Shown: in pieces, positions 1-10,960 of the stretch
Layout: every line of letters starts with the position of its first letter
How positions within the stretch are numbered: position 1 is the stretch's first letter
Program-made: the position numbers and the translations under genes
Source: Choristoneura fumiferana
Lineage: Eukaryota; Arthropoda; Insecta; Lepidoptera; Tortricidae
Length of the DNA: 64,000 nucleotides
Assembly (NCBI RefSeq): GCF_025370935.1
Contig: NC_133500.1
Coordinates: forward strand, 10,288,496-10,352,495
Direction: 5' to 3'
The notes under the pieces: generated by a model
Told to the model about the DNA's origin: nothing
The model's database searches: none
Seen by the model: the letters and a program-made list of their open reading frames with translations, nothing else

Positions 1-235
1 GTTTAATGGTGCCAACTTTTGGACAAAGGTCTCCCAGGATTTATCAAAGAGACTCAGAGATACCACAAGAGACCGAATAGCTGGCAGCTTCCTCGCTCAA
101 CGCATCAGTCTTACCAATGGTAAGGGGCCATCTTTAGAATTATTGCAGGTTTATTTTATTTCATTTTAATTTAGCTTTATTTTAAGGAGAGGCCTTTGCC
201 CAGCAGTGGGACAGTTATAGGCTAAATATAATATA
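1..235 (+). mobile_element. 3' end of a non-LTR retrotransposon (ORF C-terminus plus tail)
   Basis: An open frame enters from the window edge at base 2 and stops at TAA 167-169 (56 codons). It reads FWTKVSQDLSKRL then AGSFLAQRISL. This matches, in decayed form, the C-terminus seen better preserved at 63,595-63,795 (RAGTYISQRIALAVQRGNAA). After the stop comes an AT-rich 3' UTR, then AGGCCTTTGCCCAGCAGTGG, a common lepidopteran retroelement 3' motif, and an AATAAT-rich tail. It is a 5'-truncated, inactive remnant; the LINE clade is not assigned. Confidence 0.6.
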
Positions 236-992
236 TAATAATAATAATTAATTAGTGTTTAGTTTTAAGTTTGTCAATTGCGTTTTGTTTCTTTTCTGTC
301 GTACAATAAAGAGTTTACACATACATAAGTGCATAGCTACATAAAGTGTTCTCTCCTTTTGTATATGTCAATACCATAAATACCCTCTAAATTGACTACG
401 TGTATAATTGCATGACTGCATAATAAATGACACAAGCCCTAGCTTTATCTTAGACGTAATTCTAAGAAACTGCACTTAACGTCAGTCATCTTGAAGATGA
501 CACCAGACATATGAGTATTATTCCTAGTATAACAACTTTGACCCACTATAACAGGGTTTTGTCAAACTAGGCTACTTTGTATCACTTGAGGGAACGTTTC
601 CAAAAATAATTAAGCTTCTTCTCTTCTTCAAGTGCCACTCCATTACTGAAGGTCAATCGCCAATCTGAACAGTTGCTCGACGATCTTGATCCCTGTCCAC
701 TCCCTGATATTACGGAGCCAAGACATCTTGCGTCCACCTGGCAACAATAATAACAAACCAAAGAATGACGGGCAAATTGGCCCAATACAAATCTCATGTA
801 TCTACATAAGCTTCTGCAATTGCTTTGTTTCAGTTCATTGATATGGAGCTCCGCAAAGTAACACTACCTGATTTAATAAATTATTTAAACTAAGTATGAT
901 GTCATCAATCAAAATAGCTTCAGTCATTAATAAAAAAAAAATAGTGACTTACATGAAATAATACCGAAATTGGTTTCTTTAATTGACTTTTG
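236..992. other. AT-rich sequence with faint repeat traces
   Basis: No gene is seen. Bases 285-330 hold an AATAAAGAGTTTACACATA motif that recurs at the 3' ends of retroelements near 11.68 and 21.87 kb. Bases 605-750 look like a decayed minus-strand LINE coding fragment, but this is weak. Bases 831-885 match, inverted, the 40-bp left flank shared by both family-N elements (36.41 and 54.44 kb). Confidence 0.4.
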
Positions 993-1005
993 TATACACA
1001 AAATT

Positions 1006-1142
1006 TTGTAATTTGTATACGCGTGTGAAGTTCCCAATCCGCACTGGGCCCGCGTGGGAACTACGGCCCAAGCCCTCTTGTTCTGAGAGGAGGCCTGTGC
1101 CCAGCAGTGGGACGTATATAGGCTGGGATGATGATGATGATG
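1006..1142 (+). mobile_element. tRNA-derived SINE, 5'-truncated, with 12-bp target duplication
   Basis: The body and 3' end of the GATGAT-tailed lepidopteran SINE (CCGCACTGGGCCCGCGTGGG, then CAGCAGTGGGACGTATATAG, then a GAT repeat). Exact 12-bp direct repeats ATACACAAAATT lie at 994-1005 and 1143-1154, marking the target site. The tRNA head is missing. About 15 bases of filler (1006-1020) sit between the left repeat and recognisable SINE sequence. Confidence 0.88.
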
Positions 1143-1534
1143 ATACACAAAATTAAGTAACAAAAAACATTGGTATTTTTTTGTACATAATCTCAATTAA
1201 AAGGTCCTCGCTGAAATATTCATAATTAGTTTTGCAACTATAATAAAATCTTTAGTTTATTTATTTCAATGTACCTATGACACGGCATGACACAGCTGCA
1301 ACCGCATACAGTCAGAAGTTCTAAAAGTGCAGCGCATTGCTCCATCTATATTAATAATAATCGAGAATGTGGTCGAATAATCTATTTAAGAAGAGCTACA
1401 GCGCATAACATAATTCAGGAGATGACGCTATGTTATGACTTAATAATAAAGTTATATTGAATTAAACATGTATACATAAATGATGCTCTCAGCATTGTCC
1501 TTACCGTCCCCTTTTCAAACTTTAAATTCTACAA

Positions 1535-1690
1535 TAATATCGAAAATACAAACTGAAACGTAGATGTACAGAAAAACCAGAAAAATAGACCGCGCTGGGA
1601 GTCGAACCCAGGTCCTCGGCATTCCGTGCCACGTGCTATAGCGCTACACCACCACTGGACAGGGGTACAGACACGAATTTCTCCTATGCA
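1535..1690 (-). mobile_element. Second tRNA-like SINE family (head with A and B boxes)
   Basis: Read on the minus strand there is an A-box-like TGGTGTAGCGC and, after a tRNA-like interval, a perfect B box GGTTCGACTCC, followed by a 3' body ending near CAAACTGAAACG. A second copy is at 62,735-62,990, where the B box is GGTTCGATTCC. These are RNA polymerase III promoter elements of a tRNA-derived SINE. The fold is not good enough for a functional tRNA gene. Confidence 0.7.
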
Positions 1691-1835
1691 CATCTCAACT
1701 TGTTTGTTTCTTATTTAGTCACTTAAGCAGCGACACTAGCGACATCTATGCTGTAGCCCTCATCGAGAAACTTTCAGCATTCCATTGGAACTAACCGCTC
1801 ACCCGGACAAGACGTGTCGTTATTAAGCAATCAAA

Positions 1836-1993
1836 TTAAGATTGGATTTTGGAGTCTTTTTGTATTTTTTATTTCAACCCCAAATTTTATTACTTTTACG
1901 GTCGTCCCGTAAAAGCCATTATAATATCGAAAATACAAACCGTTACAAAACCGTACAAAAATACAAAAAGACTCCAAAAACCAATCTTAATTC
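1836..1993. mobile_element. Short inverted-repeat element (family P)
   Basis: The arms begin AAGATTGGATTTTGGAGTCT and end, inverted, AGACTCCAAAAACCAATCTT, giving about 30 bp of near-perfect terminal inverted repeat around an AT-rich core containing TTTTACGG and CCGTAAAA. The same head sequence is joined to the tRNA-like SINE at 62.74-62.99 kb, so this may be a fold-back derivative of that SINE's 5' region. Confidence 0.6.
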
Positions 1994-2046
1994 AAATTCT
2001 ACGTGAATTCGAAATAATTATTTACATATTATTATCTACATCATAT

Positions 2047-2142
2047 TGTGGAGTCACCTGCATTAATATCTGCCACAGCGGGGCACGTAAGAATATCTGA
2101 CACATGCTACCGGCCCTAGAAGTAGAGTCGTATCAGATACTT
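2047..2142 (+). mobile_element. Partial mariner-like MITE (family K)
   Basis: TCACCTGCATTAATATCTGC through TAGAGTCGTATCAGATA matches the left two thirds of the complete palindromic copies at 33,023-33,157 and 40,506-40,640. The right arm is missing. Confidence 0.6.
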
Positions 2143-2149
2143 AAAAATT

Positions 2150-2732
2150 AAAAAAAAGCGGCCAAATGCGAGTCGGACTCGCCCATGAAGGGTTCCGTAG
2201 CAGCAAGTAACATAATATAAAAGTTTCATTTACTTTACGATTTATGTCGTATTAAAAAAAAACTATTTACTAGATCACGTTCAAACCAATTTTCGGTGGA
2301 AGTTTGCATGGTAATGTACATTATATATATTTTTTAGTATTATCATTCTCTTATTTTAGAAGTTACAGGGGGGGACACATTTTACCACTTTGGAAGTGTC
2401 TCTCGCGCAAACTATTCATTTTAGAAAAAAATATATTACAAACCTCAATATCATTTTTGAAGACCTATCCATAGATACCCTACACGTATGGGTTTGATAA
2501 AAAAAATATGAGTTTCAGTTCTAAGTATGGGGAAAACCCAATTTTTTTTTTCTATTTTTGTGTGATAATTTAATGTGGTTCACAGAATACATCTACTTAC
2601 CAAGTTTCAACAGTATAGTTCTTATAGTTTCGGAAAAAAGTGGCTGTGACATACGGACGGACAGACAGACAGACAGACATGACGAATCCATAAGGGTTCC
2701 GTTTTATGCCATTTGGCTACGGAACCCTAAAA
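2150..2732 (+). repeat. Interspersed repeat bounded by AAGGGTTCCGTA and TACGGAACCCTAAAA (family G)
   Basis: Starts GCGGCCAAATGCGAGTCGGA and CTCGCCCATGAAGGGTTCCG, and ends with a GACA microsatellite (2,660-2,681), AAGGGTTCCGTTTTATGCC and TACGGAACCCTAAAA. Longer copies lie at 46,056-46,659 (+) and 59,287-59,744 (-), with short pieces at 7.45, 18.69, 23.42, 29.3 and 49.71 kb. It is a common non-coding lepidopteran repeat; its transposon class is not decided here. Confidence 0.7.
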
Positions 2733-2809
2733 CATAAAAATAAAATGGTCATTGACATCCAGACATACAAAAAGAAACAAAGTAGGTACATACACTCTGT
2801 ACGGTAAAC

Positions 2810-3130
2810 GTACAAGTGGTCGTCACTGTCCCAATAGCTGACATCTTTCATTTTATGTCATAACAAATCAGCGCCGGTCCCAGTCGCTGATCAAGGTAGA
2901 GCGAGGTCTACACAGCTTCTGTGCCTCTCAAAAGGCGCCATCAAAATTTTATTTTTTTATTTAACTGGAAAATGGCGCCCCTTGCCATCTGGCGCCTAGA
3001 GCAACCGCTCTCGCTCTACCTCAGCAGCAGGGCTACTACGAAACTCGAAACTTGAAACGTTACAATACAATAGGGTGTCATCTATTGGGCATAAGCGTGT
3101 CGAACACTGGGACATTTATGTTAGTTATTC
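2810..3130. repeat. Nested repeat cluster: family M ends around two hairpin elements
   Basis: The outer parts, TCACTGTCCCAATAGCTGAC (2,823) and GGTGTCATCTATTGGGCATA (3,074), are the two ends of family M, which is tandemly arrayed at 47.28-47.63 kb. Between them are a hairpin bounded by GGTAGAGCGAG and CTCGCTCTACC (2,895-3,020) and a truncated family J end CAGCAGGGCTACTACGAAAC (3,025-3,060). The order suggests successive insertions into one M copy. Confidence 0.55.
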
Positions 3131-4144
3131 TGTGCACTGAGTTGCGAATAAAGTTAAGTCAAACATTTACTTAAACACGGACAACATCTCTAATTGGGTA
3201 GTTTTCTGTTTTTTTTTTTCTATTTGGTCTTTTACTTAGATTATCAGAAAATATTAAACACGTACCTACTAATGTTTTCTTTTGTCAATCAAGCAAAAAA
3301 TTACACAAATGAAATGCGTCAAAGTTCCGGAGTGGGAAATGTAACGTCACGCCGGTGTTAAAAAGCGCCGCACGGTGTAACGTCACGCGAAACCTTATCT
3401 ACATATTTTTTTGTTTAATTGAAAAAAGAAAAAAACGTTTCCATTTTTTCTGATATTACAATTTTAAGACACTTTACAGTACAGTGGATTAATGCACTCT
3501 ACCTTTCTAAAAAAACTCTAAAAAAGTTAAACAAAAAGACATCGGCGACAAATAAACATTTTTTTTTCACACCATTTCTCATCAACAAACTTAAGTGAGC
3601 GTAACACTGAATTAACGTTCACTATGCCAATATGTTTCTTATTTGCATACGTGTAAGGTTTACTTTGCAAAAGTAATCCGTGAGCTTAAAAGCTTAACGT
3701 TTGAATGTGTGTGCGGCGTCATCGTGTTAACACGAGATCGTGATGTTTCGAAATAGTGATGGGCGATGCAAGTATCAATGTCGATATCGATATTTCACAT
3801 CGTGATCAATAATACAATTTGAAGTACGTACCTACTTAACTTATGTGACGTATGTTATTTTGTTTACCTGTACATATGAAAATAATTAGAGTATCTACTA
3901 CAGCTATGAAATCGAATTTAAATGTTTTCGATAACTGTTAAACTACGAATAAATAAATAGCTACTAAACAGTAACAAAAACAAGAAATAAAATTCAATGA
4001 ACATCGATGAAAAGTTTTTTTTTTGTTTCGGGTTACTTGATGAAAATTGCTCGACCTGCTTGAATGAATTATTTTCTCCTCTGTTATTAAAGTTGCCTAA
4101 AAGAAACGGCTTTCAAGCGATGAGGCTGTATATTACCCATAAAA
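3131..4144. other. AT-rich, no feature recognised
   Basis: No open frame or repeat is supported. A short local repeat GTAACGTCACGC occurs twice near 3,342 and 3,379. An ATCGATATCGATA-like patch lies near 3,780. Confidence 0.4.
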
Positions 4145-4290
4145 TATCTCTAGATAAAAATACATTATAAACACATGTCTGGTAATTATAAGAAATTCAC
4201 AAAAGGATCGTCACATGTATACAAAAAAATAAAATAGAATTTACAATGTCAAATTAGAGTAAAATTAAATAATAATAATTAAAGGTAAAA
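4145..4290 (+). repeat. Two-copy dispersed repeat (family T)
   Basis: TAATTATAAGAAATTCACAA AAGGATCGTCA and its surroundings recur at 58,465-58,560, with AATAAT-rich tails at both sites. It is probably a fragment of a retroelement 3' end; no ORF supports that. Confidence 0.5.
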
Positions 4291-4950
4291 ACAAGAATAT
4301 AAATATATGTCAAATTTATGAAATACGTGTATGAACAATCAATTAAACAAAACAATCTATTGGACTTATTTTCTGTATTGTCTATTAAGTGATGTTTAAC
4401 ATGAGAGTCGTTGTATTGTATAGTAAGAATAGTCACCAATTAACTTTAACAAGATAAAAAATATGTTTTAACTTCATTCTAGTTCTAATGCTAAGTAAGG
4501 CTTATGGTAGAGTTTCTGAAGTTGAAATGAAAAAATACCTATACCGTTCATTACTTTTATCATATACATATTTTTATTTTTTCGTTTGATCCTGACGGCA
4601 AACAAACGTACTGGATAGCTAGGTTCGATGCTTGTTGGATAATGCATTACTTGTAACTAAAATTCCAATACAATACAATTACTTAAATTACGAAACTAAG
4701 AAACATATTAGTTATATACGTAGGTAGTATTAATACACTTTCAGTTTTTTTTAATCAGTGTTAGATACTATGGGGTTTTTAATACATAGCTCAACAAAAA
4801 AAAAACGATAAAATATATTCCTTTACTTTGCAAAAAGCTCCTTATATACCAGATTGTACGTAACTAAGAGTAATTATAATATTACATGTTATCGATATGA
4901 AATCTTATCTTACCCAGCACTAGCGAGCACACACTCAAACAGTAAAGCTA
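4291..4950. other. AT-rich DNA upstream of the promoter
   Basis: No gene or clear repeat is seen. The stretch becomes GC-rich only near 4,960, at the start of the CpG-rich island that holds the promoter. Confidence 0.4.
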
Positions 4951-4959
4951 GAGATGTGA

Positions 4960-5030
4960 TAGCGAACGCGAACGCGAAATAGAAACCTCCTCAGTTCAGT
5001 GGAGTTAGCGAGCGTTACCGGTCGCGTCTC
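4960..5030 (+). promoter_or_regulatory. Core promoter: initiator plus downstream promoter element
   Basis: TCAGTT at 4,991-4,996 is a perfect arthropod initiator (TCAKTY), putting +1 at A4993. GGTCG at 5,020-5,024 fits the DPE consensus RGWYV and falls exactly at +28 to +32. CGAGCGTTAC at 5,009-5,018 matches 8 of 10 bases of the MTE consensus but one base off its usual place. The surroundings are CpG-rich (GCGAACGCGAACGCG upstream) in an otherwise AT-rich region. No TATA box is seen at the right distance, as usual for DPE promoters. Initiator and DPE are short motifs; their exact spacing plus the island is what makes the call. Confidence 0.6.
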
Positions 5031-5264
5031 GGTACGTCCCTACCCAAATTTTAATTCGAAACAAGAATGCGTTTCGTTCCAATTTTAAAATAAAGCGTTG
5101 TGTCATTCGAAAATTTCAAATCCCGTGCCAGTGAAAGTGTCTATGGTTTTGTTTTTTTTTGAACTGTGCATTTTGTGAGTTCGGGAGTTATTTATACTCG
5201 GAGTAAAGTTGAGACATGTGGGTTTGTCTGCTTTTATAGCAAATTCTAAAATAACTCAGGAGCG
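4993..5264 (+). other. Candidate untranslated first exon
   Basis: Transcription from A4993 would give a 5' UTR. Two donor sites are plausible: GTGAGT at 5,175 (weak exon side) and GCG|GTAAGG at 5,265. The later one is used for the end given here. Short upstream ORFs begin at ATG 5,143 and, if the later donor is used, at ATG 5,216. No long ORF follows, so the exon is probably non-coding and spliced to the signal-peptide exon at 28,621. That link is inference and needs RNA data. Confidence 0.4.
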
Positions 5265-5996
5265 GTAAGGGTTTAGTTATTTTTGTGGTGCAGCACTAAG
5301 CTGGATCTAAATTTCTTTAGAGCTCGAATACGGTTTCGTGTTCAGTAGCTCGCTGCGCTAGGTTTTGTTTTCCCGCTGAAATAGCATATTTTAAAGTTAG
5401 CTTAACACAAGCGAACTAGCTGTTGCCCGTGACGTCTCTGTCTGACTGGAAACTTGTACTTTTCCGGGATAGAGTCACTTTATATGACTGTAAAAAAAGA
5501 AATATTTTTTATAGGGATACGAGTATAGGTATATAATAATTTAGAAGTCATTATGAGTCGGGAAAGTTCGTTCACAGTCTATGGCGAAACAATTCGTTTC
5601 CATAATTTAATGTTTCATAATTTCACTTGTTATGAAACCGCAGTGATTATATTAAGCCATCAAAGCGATAAGCACTACATTATTTCACGCAATAAAAAAA
5701 ATAGTTTAGGTAGGTACCTATCCTGTTCGTTTAGGCGCGCTAGTTTTTTGAACTACCCGCACCTGATTTTCTTGTACCGACCGACATAAATATATGCCAT
5801 ACGGCATTTTTTTCTCTTATCCTGTATCCGTAATCCGTATCTCCCTATACAGAGTAACTGGCCAGCAAAACTTAAAAAAAATATAAATACTGCATACTTG
5901 TGACCAGTGCACATTGTAGTCTAGGCTAGTGACACACTTTAAAAAAACAAGACCATTTTTTAAATTGAAATGTGACGATTCTTCGTATTTAGTTGA
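5265..5996 (+). other. Start of putative long first intron, nothing else recognised
   Basis: AT-rich DNA with no repeat or gene recognised. If the exon model is right, the intron runs from 5,265 to 28,620. Confidence 0.35.
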
Positions 5997-6415
5997 ATGA
6001 GGGCTACCAATTCGCCACTAGAGGCGCTAGTGTAGCGTGAGGTCTCCGAAACGTCAAATCTCATAGTTTTTGGGTGAGCTACGCGGGTTTATTTATAATT
6101 AGAATAATTTTGTGAATATTTTGCAATATCTGAAATTAATTATGGCAAATATGCGTTCCGGGGCAATGAATGTCTGTGTTTTGAGACAGTTTTGTCTTTC
6201 GGAAACCTTTTTCCTCCCTTTTTTCCGAACAAAACGGGGACTATGCAACACTGTGGCATGCTCGATATTTTTATGGTACGGTTTTAAGGTGTATTAAATA
6301 TGATTTTAATCTAAACTTTGTCTTTACGCCCGTAATAACAGACTTTGAAAGCCATACTTAAAAACCTCACGCAACAGTGCGCCATCTAGTGAGACAAAAA
6401 ACGATAACCCTCATT
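5997..6415 (+). mobile_element. MITE of family H, copy 1
   Basis: A roughly 420-bp element with imperfect inverted ends, TGAGGGCTACC with CACTAGAGGCGCTAGTGTAG on the left and the complement of CACTAGATGGCGCACTGTTG on the right. TTGAA occurs directly outside both ends and may be the target duplication, though the other copies do not show it. Nearly identical copies are at 15,315-15,743 (-), 37,553-37,982 (-) and 53,790-54,218 (+). A 61-codon frame inside (6,112-6,297) is kept in the best copies but has no protein features and is treated as incidental. Confidence 0.8.
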
Positions 6416-6645
6416 GAAGGTGACGCTACGTATACAATACAAGAAAAAGTATTATGATAATGAAGTGTAATGAATGAACATACAATTTGCATAGTTATCG
6501 CAAATGCCGTGCGAAGGTCAAGTTCGGTAGTTAATGTATGTTTAGCTGTTTTTCTGTTATGACACAGTTTCAATTTATAAATACCACGTCGGTGGTCTGA
6601 ATTTAAGAATGTAGTCCGGATACATCAATAAGCTTACACCTTATT

Positions 6646-6958
6646 CATCATCATCATCATCATCCCAGCCTATATACGTCCCACTGCTGGGCACAGGCCT
6701 CCTCTTAGAACAAGAGGGCTTGGGCCAAAGTTCCACGCGGGCCCAGTGCGGATTGGGAACTTCACACACACCATTGAATTGCTTCGCAGGTTTGTGCAGG
6801 TTTCCTCACGATGTTTTCCTTCACCGTAACGCTCGTGGTAAATTTCAAATGTAACTCCGCACATGAATTCCGAAAAACTCAGAGGTGCGAGCCGGGGTTT
6901 GAACCCACGACCCTCTGCTTGAGAGGCGATAGGTCAAACCACTAGGCCACCACGGCTT
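6646..6958 (-). mobile_element. Full-length tRNA-derived SINE with target-site duplication
   Basis: This is the reference copy of the window's main SINE. From 6,958 on the minus strand: a tRNA-like head with A box TGGCCTAGTGG and B box GGTTCAAACCC, a body with TTTTCGGAATTCATGTGCGG and CCGCACTGGGCCCGCGTGG, the 3' motif CAGCAGTGGGACGTATATAG, and a GAT-repeat tail. Exact 9-bp duplications CACCTTATT flank it at 6,637-6,645 and 6,959-6,967. It is a non-coding retrotransposon copied by RNA polymerase III transcription and a partner LINE. Confidence 0.93.
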
Positions 6959-7041
6959 CACCTTATTGTCGATAGACTTTAAGCTTGAAGCACATAAGAG
7001 CTGTGGCGGGGCGGTGCGGCGCAGCGCGGAATCGTTACTGG

Positions 7042-7149
7042 TTGTAATATTCGAGCTAATATGAAAGAGGGCACACACAATACCGCGCTGGAAATAAGCG
7101 TGGCGCGGTATTTTGTGTGCCCTCTCTCACGTTAACTCGAATATTACAA
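7042..7149. mobile_element. Short palindromic MITE, about 48-bp inverted repeats
   Basis: The left arm runs TTGTAATATTCGAG then AGAGGGCACACACAATACCG; the right arm is its near-perfect inverse, with a loop of about 12 bases. The two arms differ at a handful of positions. No second copy is in the window. Confidence 0.7.
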
Positions 7150-9120
7150 AAAAAATGTTTGTAACAAAAAATTGTATCGTATTTGGATATATCGATCGGT
7201 CATATCGTGTGCTGATAACTTACGCAATGATAGCTTATCACCATAAATATGTATGAGTATGTAGATATTTCTAGGTTACTGGAGTTAACACCAACTAGAA
7301 CTGTCTTGTACTTTAACCATCGATAAGGCATAGCCTAGTGTAGATAATTTTAAATGTGTGTTACAAATATTTACATTATTACGCTAGGTTGAACAAATCT
7401 AAAAACATCGAACTAATTTCACTTACAAAGTCAATGTGCTAATCGATATTTTAGGATTCCGTAGCCAAAATGGTAACAACCAAACCCTTGTAGTTTCGCT
7501 ATGTCTGTCTGTCCGTCCGACCGCGACTTAGTTTAGAGAATGTTAGTGCCAGAAAGTTCTAATTTAGCATATGCCCATATGTAGATACGAGTATTATGCC
7601 GACAAATTGTTGAAATAAAATGTAGAAAAAAAAAATTTTTTGCTTTATGTACAGTCGAGTTCTTTACTTTATGTCAGTTATGAAAGAGTTCGATGTCACT
7701 TTATAATAAGTCCCATAATTGGAACACAGGACAAGAGGATAGACTTTTCTATTAAAGTCATGCCCTCTTGTAAGATAGACTGTTGATTTGAATATTTTGG
7801 AAAAATTCATGATGGTAGTAAATAAATATATCAAATTAACAAGGAAAACTTAAAAGTATAATACGTATTTTTTATTGAATGGTGTCAACAATTGTACCGA
7901 ACAAGTTTACTCAGTTTAGGATCAATTAGTGTTAAATTTTGCTCCACAAAGTTCATTTTCAAATTTTAATTATAACTAGAAGTATGGTTCCCACATTAAG
8001 TACAATGCTTTTCTCGAGAGCTTCGGGCAATATTTCAACTTGTCATATAAAGTGTATATTTATGTTAGTATCGAGGACTTAAGAGGTACTTAACTGCCGT
8101 ACAGACGGACCATAGTTAATATTTTATACACTAGAACTTATTTAACCGCAAAAGAAAGTTCAAATTTTCATAAAAGTAAGATTTATTACGAAGTATTAAA
8201 AATGATGGGCATTTCTTCTTTGTGTAGCTCTAAGTGATAACTTTTTTCGCTTTGTATTTATTTAGTTTCCGAATATATTTATTGGCTTGGCAATATGCCT
8301 AATTATATGTCTCGCATTCGTGGGATGTTCTGAATATTCGAAATGGTAATTCTAACTCATAGTTTTAATCTTTAAATAATGGAGATGAAAGCAAGATTTT
8401 CTTCAATAAAATAAAATAGGATCAAAGCCTATTAAATATGACAGTTTGAACTTTTTACTAGATTTCCCGAAGGAGGATTATGTTTTTCGAGGACATGTAT
8501 TATTTTATTTTTTGGTTCTGCCTAACTGTTGAACTTTCTTAACAGAATTCTAGACTACTAGACTTGTTTTTACCTTTTTAGTTAGTCTTTTTAAAGCAGC
8601 CGGTTTCTTTGTTTTTTAAATTCACATTATAACATTTAACAGTAACGTTGGGTGAACATTTTAAATCGAGTAGTGCCGCCGCCAAGCCACCGGTACCTAA
8701 TTAATAAACAATTTATTTTACTTATCTAGTCTGCAAAAGAGGAAAATAATAATTGTGATAAAAGCAAGTTCAATGAAATGATTTATTGGCTTCTTTTTTT
8801 AATCAATGCCTACTTTGGCACCTAATCTCATCTGTAAGTATGTCATTAGCGAATGATTTAGCATCTCCATTCACCCATTCTCTCATTATCATTCATTCAA
8901 CCCCTTTCTGAGTACAAGAAGCCATCACACCTTTAACTATGATTAGGGTCTCGTGCTTCTCGATAAAAAACCTTTATAGTGTTCAATTAAATTTATCTTG
9001 CTCTCTAAGTCCGCTTAAATATTCCAGATTAATGAAAAACACCTAGTCTAATGTTCCTATTTTCTTAATATCCCAGACAACACAATAATAATGACTTCGC
9101 ACACGTAAAGCGCGCATTAG
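7150..9120. other. AT-rich intronic DNA with two repeat fragments
   Basis: Bases 7,450-7,520 are a short family G end (TAGGATTCCGTAGCC and a GTCTGTCTGTCCGTCCG tract). Bases 8,520-8,605 match one arm of the family R palindrome at 17,464-17,696. Nothing is recognised in the rest. Confidence 0.4.
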
Positions 9121-9240
9121 TCGAAGTTCCGATAAGTTCGTGTCGTACCGTCCCTCTCACGCTCGTATTAAATAGTATAAGTGTCAGAGGGACGGAACTA
9201 CATGAAGTTCGATTTTGGAATTTCGGAGTAGCCCCGCTGT
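9121..9240. mobile_element. Hairpin MITE (family J), diverged copy
   Basis: TCGAAGTTCCGATAAGTTCG through CCGTCCCTCTCACGCTCGTA, the central TAAATAGTATAAGTGTCAGA, then the inverse arm ending GGAGTAGCCCCGCTG. Related to copies at 16,543-16,653, 16,656-16,794 and 24,849-24,970. Confidence 0.6.
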
Positions 9241-10103
9241 CCTATTCTAAACCCGGGTACGGCGCGGATATTGTGTTGTATTGAATTCCGTATGATGTAG
9301 TGGCAATCGTAAAACAGTGTGTGTGGCCATGTTCTTCGGTTATGCCGCCAATAACAGTCCACACAAAGATAGAACGAGACTAACGAACTAAAAATACTGC
9401 AGACTGCACTACAAGTCTATGGGTGCTTGACATATTTACATCGTTACAAATAAACATATTTTGAGTAGGTACGGAACCCAAAGGTCAGATCTCAACTTGC
9501 ACTTGACACTTTTTTTAAGGTATTGCATTACATTATCTAGTCACTTCCCCTAATGTTTGCTAAATAGCGATATTGTATTATATTGTATTGAATTTCAAGG
9601 TTACCAACCGCTAAATTCTCACGACCGTCAGCTGGCGCGGAGATTAAAAAGTTTGAGTTTTTTTTTTAATAAGTTATGACGCGGGTTCTAGCCCTTTCAT
9701 CCTGTAATGTCATTAAAGGATGTGTAAACAAATGACGATACTATAAATAAGCATTTATTATGAATGAATTATTAGTCGTTTTGCTAAAATATTAGAGAGC
9801 TCTATCGAATAAAATATTAGCGATTTACACTTTATAAAAAAGTGAATTGCCGGATATGTAAACTTTAGATTATATATAACGAATTAAAATAAAACCACCA
9901 CATTTTTATCGGTTTTGGTATTTCGTTTGATTTGTTAAATGCGGTTGGATATTGGTTTGATAAACAAAATTGGAGATATTTTTCCCTTTAACGAGCTCCT
10001 AACGATTGTTGGTCAAAGAACGATTCTACCCGAGATCATAGCATTGGTAGATTTATCAAAACATCGAGTTTAACCGTGGTCTGCATCTCATAGTAAATTA
10101 AGT
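9241..10103. other. No feature recognised
   Basis: AT-rich sequence without a supported ORF or repeat. Confidence 0.35.
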
Positions 10104-10330
10104 CATCATCATCATCATCATATCAGTTCTAGGACGTCCACTGTTGGACGTAGGCTTCCGCAATATACATCCAGTTGCTTCGGTTGAAAGCGGCCTGCAT
10201 CCACCGTGAACCCGCGAGCGCGACTTTAACCAGGTCATCCGTTGGTTGGTGGTCTCGTTGGCGGACGTCCTTTCCTTGCCGAACCGCGTTGTCCATTCAA
10301 GAACTTTTTGGCCCCAACAGCCATTTTGTA
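10104..10330 (-). mobile_element. 3' fragment of an RTE-like LINE (family B)
   Basis: On the minus strand the conceptual peptide contains GQKVLEWTTRFGK, then a frame-damaged SRSRVHGGCRPLSTEAT equivalent, and ends in a GAT-repeat tail. The same C-terminal tail (GRKVLEWRPPIGKRSVGRPP, TRWTDDL, GSRWMQAA) is seen better preserved at 19,126-19,415. Members lie at 22.23, 22.85, 25.80 and 50.19 kb. The element is 5'-truncated and dead. Confidence 0.8.
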
Positions 10331-10734
10331 AACTAATACAACAAAAATAGTGAAACATAAGTACACGTAAATATATCATTAAAGTATGGGTTGCCTGCGT
10401 GTATGACCAGAATCCAGATCTATATTAGTAGGTAAAACACGTGATATGATTTAGTTATTGTTTAACATACAGATGATAAACAAACTATCACTAAAGTCCT
10501 TGAAAAGACAGATCTTTTTACGTTGTCAGATATGTTATTGTAACTGAATATGTCAGCGTAAACATAATAAAAATATATCGATGTCCCATACTGACATAAA
10601 ACAGATATTTATGACGCATATGTATTGATCATTTAGAGTATTTTACATTTTACAGTTTAGTCCTACATACCTACATTACCAAAATAAGTAATACAAAACT
10701 TTATTTATTTTTGTTACACGTCCGTATTTCGGTT

Positions 10735-10960
10735 CATCCCAGCCTAACGTCCCAGTGCTGGGCACAGGCCTCCACTCAGGTTGAGAGGGCTTGGCCCCGG
10801 ACCCAGTGTGGATACACTTCACAATTGCTCCACAACCATCTCAAGTTGTAAGGTGTTCTAGACACTAATGCCCAAAAGGTGACACCCCGCTGTCACTTCT
10901 ACTGCTAATGATATATAAAATTAGATTGCCTACTATTGGGGCACTATAAAATTGATCATG
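10735..10960 (-). repeat. Diverged SINE 3' end followed by a family M fragment
   Basis: Bases 10,735-10,815 are an old copy of the main SINE 3' part (CATCCCAGCCTAACGTCCCA, AGGCCTCCACTCAG), clearly more diverged than the other copies. Bases 10,860-10,960 resemble a family M unit (AATGCCCAAAAGGTGACACC). Confidence 0.55.

Noticed and set aside
6112..6297. 61-codon frame MNILQYLKLIMANMRSG... as a gene (also 15,433-15,618)
   Set aside because: It lies wholly inside the family H MITE, recurs with it, and has no domain or expression signal of its own.
6845..7078. 77-codon minus-strand frame as a protein
   Set aside because: It spans the SINE head and the neighbouring palindromic MITE.
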